Source of the DNA: Albimonas marina | GTDB lineage: Bacteria; Pseudomonadota; Alphaproteobacteria; Rhodobacterales; Rhodobacteraceae | DNA length: 64,000 nucleotides | Reading direction: 5' to 3' | NCBI RefSeq assembly: GCF_029223255.1 | Contig: NZ_JARHUC010000003.1 | Location: 778,365 to 842,364, forward strand | Part shown: piece after piece, positions 9,477-17,460 of the stretch | Layout of the letters: every line of letters starts with the position of its first letter | Numbering within the stretch: the first letter of the stretch is position 1 | Notes under the pieces: model-generated | The model's database searches: none | Told to the model about the DNA's origin: nothing | The model's input: only the letters and a program-made list of their open reading frames with translations | Position numbers and translations under genes: made by a program

Positions 9477-9920
9477 TCAGTAGCGGAAATCCCACTGGGT
9501 CAGGTGCACGCCGGCCGCGCCGCGCAGCACCACCTCGCCGCCGTCGAAGCTCAGCACCAGGTCGCGCCCGCGGATCGAGGGCAGCAGGTCCCATGGCGTC
9601 AGGCCCAGCCCCTCGAGGCTGATGACGTCGCGCCCCTGCTCGAAGTCCAGGATGAAGCCGCGCCCGCCCGAGAGGCGGAACTCGAACCGGTCGCCCTCCA
9701 GGAAGCGCTTCAGCCCCTCGGGATCGTCGCCCTCCCCGCCCGGCGCCTCGCCGCCCTCCAGCCGCGGGGCGTCGCCGAGGTTCAGGCGCAGCGTGTCCTC
9801 GTCGTCCAGGCGCAGGGGGTCGCCGCCCTTCGGGCGCTCGGCATCGTCGCCCTCCGGGCGCGGGGCGTCGTCCCCCTCCGGCTCGGGCGCGTCGTCGGTC
9901 TCTCCTCCCGGTCCGGTCAT
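9477..9920 (-). CDS. Small acidic protein with RTX/serralysin C-terminal-like end
   Basis: 147 residues. The first half is repetitive and acidic (imperfect repeats of E-G-D-D-A-P-x-P). The last 65 residues contain FRLSGGRGFILDFEQGRDVISLEGL, then DLVLSFDGGEVVLRG, and end HLTQWDFRY. The pattern F-x-x-GxDxI-x-L followed by short beta hairpins resembles the closing segment of RTX/serralysin-type secreted proteins, but no nonapeptide Ca-binding repeats are present. Its ATG overlaps the stop of the CPBP protease gene (ATGA, 9917-9920), so the two are translationally coupled. Function unknown; the RTX comparison is by eye only. Confidence 0.7.
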   Translation of the reverse strand: MTGPGGETDDAPEPEGDDAPRPEGDDAERPKGGDPLRLDDEDTLRLNLGDAPRLEGGEAPGGEGDDPEGLKRFLEGDRFEFRLSGGRGFILDFEQGRDVISLEGLGLTPWDLLPSIRGRDLVLSFDGGEVVLRGAAGVHLTQWDFRY

Positions 9921-10669
9921 GTCGGGACCGCCCCGTGATAGAAGAACCGGCCCAGGCCGATGGTGAAGATCAGCCAGCCCGCGATCGCGTGCAGCAGCAC
10001 CGGGAACCAGAAGTTGCGCCCCCGCCCGTGCAGGTAGGCCAGCGCGAAGATCGCCCCGCCCGCCGCCGTCAGGATCAGCGCCACCCCGTTCCACAGGAAC
10101 AGGTGCGCCAGCGCGAAGACCGCCGCGTTGGTGGTCACCGCCGCCGCCTTCGAGGGGAACAGCGCGCCGTAGCGGCGGAAGAACAGCACCCGGAACAGCG
10201 CCTCCTGCGGCAGCGCCGACAGGATCGGGTAGAGCAGCAGGATCATCAGCCACAGGTCGGGCATGGCGATGGGCATCCAGAACATCGCCTGCGGGATCAG
10301 CCACAGGGTCAGCGTCCAGATCGCCGCCCCCGTCGCCACGGCGAAGACCGGCGCCGGCCAGATCCCGGGCGAGGGCGACCCCTCCAGGAACTCCGCGAAG
10401 CGGAACCCCGGCGTGATCGCCAGCAGCGCCAGCCCCAGCGCGAAGCTGCAGGCCAGCAGCGTCCACATGATCGAGGGCGGCAGACCGAATGCCAGCGCCA
10501 GCGGCAGGCCCACGAACAGCACCCCGAACTCCACCGCCAGCCGCCGGCGCGAGGGCAGCGTCGCCGGCGCCGCCGCCTCGGGCAGGTCCTCGGGCACGCC
10601 GGGGGGGGCGCGCAGGGGCGCCCGCTCCGCCTCCGCCGGCGCCGGACGCAGCCCGTCGCGCGGGCTCAC
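9917..10669 (-). CDS. CPBP family intramembrane metalloprotease
   Basis: 250 residues with a Pro/Ala-rich cytoplasmic N-terminus (1-42) and about six to seven hydrophobic segments from residue 45. The three catalytic motifs of the CPBP/Abi (PF02517) family are recognisable: PQEALFR (Q155-E156...R160; the usual first Glu is Gln), FALAH (185-189) and the third motif HAIAGW (H227). It is an inner-membrane protein. Bacterial relatives cut membrane-embedded peptides or act in bacteriocin self-immunity; the substrate here is unknown. It is upstream of, and coupled to, the RTX-tail-like gene, which suggests that protein as partner or substrate (inference). Confidence 0.88.
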   Translation of the reverse strand: MSPRDGLRPAPAEAERAPLRAPPGVPEDLPEAAAPATLPSRRRLAVEFGVLFVGLPLALAFGLPPSIMWTLLACSFALGLALLAITPGFRFAEFLEGSPSPGIWPAPVFAVATGAAIWTLTLWLIPQAMFWMPIAMPDLWLMILLLYPILSALPQEALFRVLFFRRYGALFPSKAAAVTTNAAVFALAHLFLWNGVALILTAAGGAIFALAYLHGRGRNFWFPVLLHAIAGWLIFTIGLGRFFYHGAVPT

Positions 10670-10927
10670 CGCCGTCCCTCCCGCACGCGCAGGGGGAGCG
10701 GAGCGGGGCCGGAACGGGCTCGCGGGCGGCGGGGGCGCATGGCGGTCTCCGGTCGAGAGGTCGGGGCGTCTTGCGTCGGGTCGGGCCGCGGGGCCCGCAG
10801 AGGCGAAGGCTCACACCTAGCCCATGGACCGCGCGGCGCAAGCCCGCGGCGCCGGCGACGTGGCGCAGGGCGCGAGGGGCGCGGTCCGGAACCGCCCCGC
10901 CCTGAACTGCCCCGTCCTGAAACGAGA

Positions 10928-10961
10928 ACGCACGCCGCGCGGTAGAGCCGCGGGCGTGCGT
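10928..10961 (-). terminator. Hairpin in the 10.67-11.12 kb gap
   Basis: Stem ACGCACGCC (10928-10936) with GGCGTGCGT (10953-10961), extended inward by CGCGG/CCGCG pairing. It is one of two hairpins in a 452-bp gene-free gap between the OmpA gene and the CPBP gene. It probably ends OmpA transcription. No gene is seen in the rest of the gap. Confidence 0.5.
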
Positions 10962-11017
10962 CGCCCGGCGCCCCGGCCCCGGGGTGCGACGGGAGGGGCC
11001 TCGGCGCCGGTCTGCAA

Positions 11018-11047
11018 GGGGCCGCGCCCGTCCACGGACGCGGCCCC
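11018..11047 (-). terminator. Terminator of the OmpA lipoprotein gene
   Basis: 9-bp stem GGGGCCGCG (11018-11026) with CGCGGCCCC (11039-11047), with extra inner GTCC/GGAC pairing, 74 nt past the OmpA stop codon on the minus strand. Confidence 0.6.
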
Positions 11048-11121
11048 GAAGGGAGGGTCCCGCCGGCGCGCTCAGGCGCCGGCGGCGACGGTCGTGCGGC
11101 GCGGCCCGGAGGCCGGCGCGC

Positions 11122-11817
11122 TTACGAGTCGGTCGCGGGGACGATCAGGATCTCGACCCGGCGGTTGGCGGCGCGGCCCTCGGCGGTCTCGTTCGAGGCG
11201 ACGGGCTGGTTCTCGCCGCGGCCGTAGGACTCGATGCGCGCGCGCTTCACGCCGCGGTCGATCAGCTCCGAGGCGACGGCCTTGGCGCGCTGGTTCGAGA
11301 GCTTCTTGTTGTAGGCCTTCTCGCCGGTCGAATCGGTGTGCCCGATCACGTCGACGTAGGAGGACGGGTACTTCTGCAGGGTTTTGGCGACGCGGTTCAG
11401 CGGGCGCTTGAACTCCGGCTTCACCACAGTCGAGTCGGTGTCGAAGGTGACGCCGCCCGGCAGGGTGACCAGCAGCGCGTCGTCCACGCGCTTCACGTCG
11501 GCGCCGGTGCCCGACAGGTCCTGGCGCAGGTCGTCCTCCTGCTGGTCGAGGTAGCTGCCCACCGCGGCGCCGGCCAGCAGGCCGATGCCCGCGCCGACCA
11601 GCGCGTTCCGGCGGTCGTCGCCGCCCACCAGCATGCCCGCGCCCGCGCCCAGCACCGCGCCCACGCCCGCGCCGGCGAGCTGGTTGTCCGAGGGGCCCTG
11701 CCCGCTGGCGCAGGCGGTCAGGGTGGCGGCGGCGCACAGCGCCACGACCGGCGCGCGCAGGCTGCGCAGCGCGCGGGTCGGACGGGCGGTCGGGCGGGCG
11801 GTGGGGATCGCGGTCAT
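11122..11817 (-). CDS. OmpA family lipoprotein
   Basis: 231 residues. The signal peptide ends in the lipobox LTAC (Cys about 36), so it is a lipoprotein. Residues about 48-95 are a glycine-zipper segment (GAGVGAVLGAGAGMLVGG...). The C-terminal half is an OmpA/MotB peptidoglycan-binding domain: VDVIGHTDSTG, NKKLSNQRAKAVASELI and ENETAEGRAANRRVEI-like motifs with the Asp and Arg that bind diaminopimelate. It should tether the outer membrane to peptidoglycan. The start at 11817 has GAGGAG 8 nt upstream. The upstream gap 11818-12225 is 408 bp with no gene visible and should hold its promoter. Confidence 0.94.
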   Translation of the reverse strand: MTAIPTARPTARPTRALRSLRAPVVALCAAATLTACASGQGPSDNQLAGAGVGAVLGAGAGMLVGGDDRRNALVGAGIGLLAGAAVGSYLDQQEDDLRQDLSGTGADVKRVDDALLVTLPGGVTFDTDSTVVKPEFKRPLNRVAKTLQKYPSSYVDVIGHTDSTGEKAYNKKLSNQRAKAVASELIDRGVKRARIESYGRGENQPVASNETAEGRAANRRVEILIVPATDS

Positions 11818-12225
11818 GGCGTCGAGCTCCTCGCTTGATTCCGGTGCGGCCGACGCGGCGTCGGCTCCGACGCTCACCCTGTCGAAAAATGAGGCCGCCC
11901 AAGGGCCGCGCGGCGGCCATCGCAAGCCGATTGCACGACCGTGCGGCGTCCCGGGGGGCGCCTTGCGGCCCACATTCCATGCAAGCATCTGATTTCGTTG
12001 GCCTCGGACGTCCCGGGCGAGCTCGGGTCCCCGCAAAGCGACCGCTCCGCCGCCGGACGCCTCGCGCCGCCGCCGCCCGCGACGGCGCCCTTCCCCTGCC
12101 CCGACCGGCGCGTCCCGCGCGCCGTCCGCCTGCGCTCGCGCCCCCTGCCCCCAGTCCTCCCGGTCGTCCTGCGCCGCGCCGACTCGTCCGGCGCCAGCCC
12201 GCCGGGCGGAGACGCTCCGCCCGCC
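11818..12225. other. Gene-free gap upstream of the OmpA gene
   Basis: No believable gene: reading frames here have arginine/proline-rich shadow composition. The A/T-richer stretch 11885-12010 is the likely site of the OmpA promoter; no single promoter match is convincing. Confidence 0.5.
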
Positions 12226-12933
12226 TCACCCGGCGCCGGTCTCCCGTCCACCGCCGGACGGTCCGGCGACACCGGCCGCCGTCTCGCCGCGCGGCGCGTC
12301 CCCGACCGGCGCGGACCGGTCCGCGGCTTCCGAATCCGCCGCGTCCGCATCCGGGACCTCTCCCGCCGCGCCGCCCCAGCTCTCTTCCGCTTCCAGGGCA
12401 AGCCCCCGATCGCGTGCATGCTGGCGCAGCCGCGCCTCCGCCTCCTGGAAGCGGGGGGCCAGCGTCTCGATCCGCTGGAGGATGAAGGCGGCGTCGTCCC
12501 GCCGGCCTTGAGCGTCCAGCAGCGGACCGCCGTAGGAGCTCAGCATTCCCAGGATCGAGTCGCGGATGCAGGTGCGATCCTCGACCATGTCGGTCAGCAC
12601 CGCCAGCGCCTCCATCCCCAGGGGAGCGTCATGGCGGCGGGCCGCGAGCTTCAGCGCCTCGGCCGCCCGCTCCACCGCCGCGTCGAAGCCGCCGTGATCT
12701 GCCCGCAGGCGGCGGCGCTCGGCGTCGGGCGCCGGCAGGCCGGAGGCTGCGACGCGCAGGAAGCCCAGCGCGCCGGTCTCTAGGAAATACATGTGCCGCA
12801 GGCGCGCCAGCAGGGTCGCGGCATGGCGGCTGAACTCGGCCGTGCCCACCTTGAAGTCCATCGCCAGGACCAGGGGCAGCAGCCGCGCCAGCCCGCGCGC
12901 CTCCTCCTCCACCCGTCGCTGCCAGCCGTCCAT
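12226..12933 (-). CDS. Hypothetical protein, helical with low-complexity tail
   Basis: 235 residues, no recognised family. Residues 1-175 are predominantly helical, with balanced composition and hydrophobic patterning (e.g. LLPLVLAMDFKVGTAEFSRHAATLLARL, MYFLETGALGFLRVA), which distinguishes it from the shadow frames around it. The last 60 residues are Ala/Gly/Glu-rich and disordered-looking. There is no signal peptide or membrane span. It is divergent from the TetR regulator (182 bp apart), which may control it (inference). Confidence 0.6.
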   Translation of the reverse strand: MDGWQRRVEEEARGLARLLPLVLAMDFKVGTAEFSRHAATLLARLRHMYFLETGALGFLRVAASGLPAPDAERRRLRADHGGFDAAVERAAEALKLAARRHDAPLGMEALAVLTDMVEDRTCIRDSILGMLSSYGGPLLDAQGRRDDAAFILQRIETLAPRFQEAEARLRQHARDRGLALEAEESWGGAAGEVPDADAADSEAADRSAPVGDAPRGETAAGVAGPSGGGRETGAG

Positions 12934-13115
12934 TCCGCCGCGCGGTCCCCTCCGCCAGTGCGTCCGACGCCCCGGACCGGGCGGCCCGCGGCCGCCGGGC
13001 CGTCGCCCGCGCGCGACCCTAGTCGGGCCGGGTTAACGAGCGGTTCAAGCCTGCGCGGCCGGCGCCCGCGCGGGGCGCATTGGCGCCCGGCTCCGGGCCA
13101 AGTAAGACAGGCCCC

Positions 13116-13778
13116 ATGACCGACGCGACGGGACCCAGCGGCGAGGGAGAGGACGGCGGCCGCGCGCGACGCGGCTACCATCACGGCAACCTGCGCGAGG
13201 CGCTGGTCGAGGCCGCCCTGCCGCTGATCGCCTCCCGCGGCCCGCAGGGCTTCACCCTGGCGGAAGTGGCGCGGGAGGCCGGCGTCTCCAACGCCGCGCC
13301 CTACCGCCACTTCAAGGGGCGCGAGGACCTGATCGCCGAGATGGCGCGGCGCGGCTTCGACCTCTTCGCCGACCTGCTGGAGCGGGCCTGGAACAAGGGC
13401 CAGCCCAGCCCGATCTCGGCGTTCGAGAAGATGAGCCGCGCCTATCTCCACTTCGCGCGGCGCGAGCCCGGCATGTATATCGCCATGTTCGAGAGCGGCG
13501 TGGCCGTCCACGCCGACCCCGCGCTGCGCGCCGCCTCCGACCGGGCGATGGGCGTGATGCGCGCGGCCTCCGAGGCGCTGGTGATGCGCCTGCCGCCCGA
13601 GAAGCGCCCGCCGGTGCAGATGATGAGCTACCATATCTGGGCGCTCTCCCACGGGGTCGTGGAGCTGTTCGCGCGCGAGAGCGCCGGCCAGCGCGCCTCG
13701 ATCTCGCCCGAGGACCTGCTCGAGACCGGCGCCATGGTCTACCTGCGCGGCCTCGGCCTGATCCCCGGCGACGACTGA
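13116..13778 (+). CDS. TetR/AcrR family transcriptional regulator (WHG-type)
   Basis: 220 residues. The N-terminal HTH starts with YHHGNLREALVEAALPLIA, the signature of TetR regulators that carry a C-terminal WHG domain. The recognition helix is in VAREAGVSNAAPYRHFKGREDLIAEM. The C-terminal part (about 90-215) is the helical ligand-binding/dimer domain (IWALSHGVVELFARE). The ligand is unknown. The ATG at 13116 is preferred over an in-frame extension upstream (13080) because the extension is atypical. It is divergent from the hypothetical gene at 12226 and followed by a long-hairpin repeat. Confidence 0.92.
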   Translation: MTDATGPSGEGEDGGRARRGYHHGNLREALVEAALPLIASRGPQGFTLAEVAREAGVSNAAPYRHFKGREDLIAEMARRGFDLFADLLERAWNKGQPSPISAFEKMSRAYLHFARREPGMYIAMFESGVAVHADPALRAASDRAMGVMRAASEALVMRLPPEKRPPVQMMSYHIWALSHGVVELFARESAGQRASISPEDLLETGAMVYLRGLGLIPGDD

Positions 13779-13955
13779 CGCCCGCCCTCCGCTCGTCGAG
13801 GCGCCGCGTCCCCCGTCCCGTCCGACCCCGAGCCCCCGCCCGCGGCGCACCGCGAAGCCGGCGCCCGGTCCCAGCCGTCCCCCGCCCCCGACCGCCGCTC
13901 CTCCCCCCGCCCGCAGACCTGTCGCCCCGGCGCGACGCCCGCAGCGGGTCGCCAA

Positions 13956-14122
13956 GCGCCTGTTCTCCGGAGCCGTCTCTCGCGGATGCCGGAAAGAGCG
14001 AGTCGGGCGGAGCGGTCAGGGATCGCGAAGCGACCCCGCGCTTGCGCGGGGCTTGTCCTTGACCGCTCCGCCCGACTCGCTCAGGCATCCATCAGCGAGA
14101 GACGGATCCGGAGAGCAGGCGC
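13956..14122 (+). repeat. Long-hairpin intergenic repeat, copy A
   Basis: 167-bp imperfect palindrome that starts GCGCCTGTTCTCCGGA and ends CCGGAGAGCAGGCGC. The middle helix GAGCGAGTCGGGCGGAGCGG pairs perfectly with its partner near 14062-14081. The apical part carries two small hairpins (TCGCGAAGCGA and CCCCGCGCTTGCGCGGGG). A conserved tail (CTGTTCTTTGGTGAGTCAGG) follows to about 14148. It lies between the convergent TetR and LysRS genes; the rest of the 531-bp gap is gene-free. Confidence 0.9.
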
Positions 14123-14309
14123 GGCCCTGTTCTTTGGTGAGTCAGGAGCCCGCCGGAGGCAGCCACGCCCGCCCCTCCAGGCACGCCCGACCCCAAAGGC
14201 CCAAGCCCGCCCGCAGGGCGCCTGCAGACCGCCCCTTCTCCAAAACGACGAAAGCCGCGCAGGTCGCGCGGCTTTCGGACGTTCGCTCGCCGGTCGGGGG
14301 ACGCCGCCG

Positions 14310-15896
14310 TCAGGCCGCCTCCACCAGCTCCCCTTTCAGCGCCCGCTCGATCAGCGCCGCCGTCTCGGCCACGCCGTAGAGCGCCACGAACCCGCCGAAG
14401 CGCGGCCCCTGGGAGGCGCCCAGCAGCACCTCGTAGAGCGCCTTGAACCAGTCGCGCAGGTTCTCGAACCCGTGGTCCTTGCCCACCGCGTAGACCTCGT
14501 CCTGCAGCGCCTCGGGCGAGGCCTCGCCCTGCCAGCCCCGCAGGCGGGCGGCGAGGTCGGCCAGCGCCGCCTGCTCCTGCGCGGTGGCCTCGCGGAAGAC
14601 GCGGGTGGGCTTCACCTTGTCCTGGTAGTAGGCGACCGCCCGGCCCACCGCGGCGTCGAAGCCGGGGTTTGTCTCGGCCGAGGCGCCCGGCGCGTAGCGC
14701 GCGAGGAACCCCCACAGCGTCGCCTTGTCCTCGGCGCCCGTCACCGAGGCGAGGTTGAGCAGCATCGCGAAGGGCACGACCATCTCGTCCGCCGGCGGGG
14801 TTCCGCCGTGGATGTGCCAGGCCGGGTTCATCAGCTGCGCCTTCAACTCCTGCTCGGGGAAGGCGCGCAGGTGCTGCGAGTACTCGTCGACCGTGCGCGG
14901 GATCACGTCCCAGTGCAGGCGCTTGGCGGTCTTGGGCTTCTGGAACATGAACAGCGACAGCGATTCCGGCGAGGCGTAGGCCAGCCACTCCTCGATCGAG
15001 AGGCCGTTGCCCTTCGACTTGGAGATCTTCTGGCCGTCGCCGTCCAGGAACAGCTCGTAGTTGAACATCTCCGGGCTGGGCATTCCCACCGCCCGGCAGA
15101 TCTTCTTTCCGAGGTCCGCGGACGGGATCAGGTCCTTGCCGTGCATCTCGTAGTCGACGCCGAGCGCCATCCAGCGCATCGCCCAATCCGGCTTCCACTG
15201 CAGCTTGCAGTTCCCGCCCGTCACCGGGATCTCGACGCGCTCGCCGTCCGGCTCCTCGTAGACGATGGTGCCCTTGGTCAGGTTGCGCTCCAGCGTCGGG
15301 ACCTGGAGGACGTGGCCGGTCTTCGGCGACACGGGCAGGAAGGGCGAGTAGGTCGCCTGCCGCTCGGACCCGAGGCTCGGCAGCATCACCTCCATCACCG
15401 CGTCGAACTTTTCGAGGATGCGCAGCAGCATCGCGTCGAAGCGGCCCGACTTGTAGTAATCGGTGGCCGAGGCGAACTCGTACTCGAAGCCGAAGGCGTC
15501 GAGGAACGACCGCAGGCGGGCGTTGTTGTGCTCGCCGAAGCTGGGGTGCGTGCCGAAGGGATCCCGCACGCGGGTCAGCGGCAGGTTCAGATCCTCGAGC
15601 AGCATCTCGCGGTTGGGCACGTTGGTCGGCGCCTTGCGCAGGCCGTCCATGTCGTCCGAGAAGCACAGCAGCTTGGTGGGGATGTCCGAGATCGCCTCGA
15701 ACGCCCGCCGCACCATGGTGGTGCGGGCGACCTCGCCGAACGTGCCGATATGGGGCAGGCCCGAGGGGCCGTAGCCCGTCTCGAACAGCACGTAGCCTTT
15801 CTCGGGCGGCGCCTTCTCGAACCGTTTGACCAGCCGGCGCGCCTCTTCGAAGGGCCAGGCCCTGGAGTCGAGGGCGGCGTCGCGCAGCTCGGTCAT
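14310..15896 (-). CDS. lysK: Class I lysyl-tRNA synthetase
   Basis: 528 residues. It charges tRNA-Lys using the class I (archaeal-type) Rossmann catalytic fold, not the common class II LysRS. The HIGH-type motif is PHIGTFGE, the KMSKS-type motif is KISKSKGNG, and the Zn-like and C-terminal helical regions follow. It is similar in length to known bacterial class I LysRS, which are regular in Rhodobacterales. The start at 15896 is supported by AAGGAG 9 nt upstream; an in-frame extension beyond it is low-complexity shadow. It is monocistronic, convergent with the TetR gene across hairpin repeat A, and divergent from the DUF2927-like gene. Confidence 0.96.
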   Translation of the reverse strand: MTELRDAALDSRAWPFEEARRLVKRFEKAPPEKGYVLFETGYGPSGLPHIGTFGEVARTTMVRRAFEAISDIPTKLLCFSDDMDGLRKAPTNVPNREMLLEDLNLPLTRVRDPFGTHPSFGEHNNARLRSFLDAFGFEYEFASATDYYKSGRFDAMLLRILEKFDAVMEVMLPSLGSERQATYSPFLPVSPKTGHVLQVPTLERNLTKGTIVYEEPDGERVEIPVTGGNCKLQWKPDWAMRWMALGVDYEMHGKDLIPSADLGKKICRAVGMPSPEMFNYELFLDGDGQKISKSKGNGLSIEEWLAYASPESLSLFMFQKPKTAKRLHWDVIPRTVDEYSQHLRAFPEQELKAQLMNPAWHIHGGTPPADEMVVPFAMLLNLASVTGAEDKATLWGFLARYAPGASAETNPGFDAAVGRAVAYYQDKVKPTRVFREATAQEQAALADLAARLRGWQGEASPEALQDEVYAVGKDHGFENLRDWFKALYEVLLGASQGPRFGGFVALYGVAETAALIERALKGELVEAA

Positions 15897-16177
15897 GTCG
15901 TCGGTCTCCTTGAGGAGAGGCTCGGGGGTGCGAGGCTCGTCTGTCCGCGCAGGCCCCGGGGCCTGAGTCGGAGGTTGCGTTGAGTCGCCCCCTCTAGGGC
16001 GGGCGCCCCCGCCCGTCAATGCCGCCGGGTTCCGCGCCGGGGCGGCCCAAGCCCGTCTCCGCAGGCGTCCCGACGGCCGCGGCGGCGGGTTCCCTTGCGG
16101 CCGGCGGGGGCGCGCAGGCTTGACCCCGGCAGCCGGGGCGGCTTGATGGGAGGGCAGCATTCACCACGGGTTCATTG

Positions 16178-17068
16178 ATGACGTTCCGATTTCCGCCGGT
16201 CCTCGCGGGCCTGCTCGTCCTCGCGCCGCTTGCCGGTCCCGCCCAGCCGGCCGCCTCCGAGACCTCCCCGCCGCAGACCGCGCCGCCCGTGCATCTCGAC
16301 GCGCAGGACTGCGAGACCATCCGCGCCTACGACCGCCGCATTTTCTCGCCCTCGTTCCTCAACCAGTGGGCCCACATGGCGCTGACGCACGAGGCCTGCG
16401 GCGGCTCCACCTACGACTGCAAGCGCGAGCGGATGCGCCGCTGGCCGGGCGGCTTCACCCTGGTGCTGCCGCCCCAGAAAAGCTGGGAGCGCCTGGGCGA
16501 GGAGGCCGCGCGCGTCGCCGCCGGCGCCCGCGACGCCGCGCAGTTCTACGCGCGCACCCTGGGCCTCGACCCCGCCGAGACGATCCACGAGAGCGACCGG
16601 ATGACCAGCGACCGGCCGCAGATCGTCGTCTACGCCGGCACCATCGACGAGCTGGTCAGCATCGCCTCCGGCCTGCCCGACTCCCTGCGCTCGGACTTCC
16701 GCACGGACTACCTGCGCCGGGGGCGGCACTCCCGCCGGCCGACCTGCGTGGTGACGACCCACAACCTCAAGGCCAGTCCGGCGGAGTCCTACCTGTCGCT
16801 GATCTTCATCAGCCTCGAGAACCGCTGGAGCCTGCTGGGCGCCTGCGGGCGGGAGGAGGTCTTCAACGCCTTCGTGCCCAACGACCCGGTGGGCGACGGC
16901 TCGCTGTTCGAGGACGCCTGGGGCCACGACGACCTCGGCCCCGTCTTCGGCCCGCGGGAGCGGGCGCTGCTGCGCCTCCTGCACCACGCCGACGTGACGC
17001 CCGGCCTCTCCTACGACGACGCGAAGGCCGCCGCTGAGAAGGCGATCCGCCAGGATTGCGGCGGCTGA
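16178..17068 (+). CDS. Exported DUF2927-like protein
   Basis: 296 residues. The signal peptide (about 1-24) ends near AQPAAS. The mature part has conserved-looking segments MALTHEACGGSTYDCKRERMRRW, IVVYAGTIDELVSIASGLPDSLR, LIFISLENRWSLLGACGREEVFNAFVPND and DLGPVFGPRERALLRLLHHADVTPGL. The block 'GREE..FNAFVPNDPVG..SLF' recalls the DUF2927 family of secreted alphaproteobacterial proteins. Several Cys pairs suggest disulfides in the periplasm. No function is known. The ATG at 16178 is used; an overlapping TTG lies one codon upstream. It is divergent from lysK. Confidence 0.75.
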   Translation: MTFRFPPVLAGLLVLAPLAGPAQPAASETSPPQTAPPVHLDAQDCETIRAYDRRIFSPSFLNQWAHMALTHEACGGSTYDCKRERMRRWPGGFTLVLPPQKSWERLGEEAARVAAGARDAAQFYARTLGLDPAETIHESDRMTSDRPQIVVYAGTIDELVSIASGLPDSLRSDFRTDYLRRGRHSRRPTCVVTTHNLKASPAESYLSLIFISLENRWSLLGACGREEVFNAFVPNDPVGDGSLFEDAWGHDDLGPVFGPRERALLRLLHHADVTPGLSYDDAKAAAEKAIRQDCGG

Positions 17069-17460
17069 GGCGCGGCCAGGGGCCCGGGGCTCCCGCCCCG
17101 GCGAAACCGCGCGTCTCCGGCGTCCCGTCCCGCCCGCCGCCGACCGGGGCGCCGCGCCCCGCGCCCGCCCGTGGCGGACCGCCCGCCCGCGGCGCGCGCC
17201 CCGCGTCCCGCCCGTGGCCGGGCCGCCGGCCGGGCGCCCCGCCCCCGGCCGCCCCCTCGCCGCCCGCGCCGACGCCCGCCGCGCGCCGCGGGCCCGACCG
17301 TCCCGCCCGCGCCCGGCCCGACGCGGCGCCTCCGCCCTGCCGGTTCGCCCTGCTGTTCCGCCCTCCCTTTTCGTCCGTCCGCCCCCGCCCTATGCTCCGC
17401 CCCGACCGCCGCAGGGCGCCCCCGCACGAGGCGCCCCGGCGCTGGGAGGAGCACCGCCGC
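17069..17460. other. Gene-free gap before acetoacetyl-CoA synthetase
   Basis: 392 bp of extremely G+C-rich, repetitive CCGCCCGCGG-type sequence. Open frames exist in several phases but are only Pro/Arg/Ala shadow. The only functional signal seen is the ribosome binding site GGGAGGAG near 17444-17451. Confidence 0.5.

Noticed and set aside
13956..14122. Repeat family as a CRISPR array or tRNA-like gene
   Set aside because: Copies are single, spaced by kilobases, palindromic throughout and lack spacers or tRNA arms.
17056..17460. N-terminal extension of acetoacetyl-CoA synthetase to 17056
   Set aside because: The extension is Pro/Arg-rich, exceeds family length, and a strong ribosome site precedes ATG 17461.
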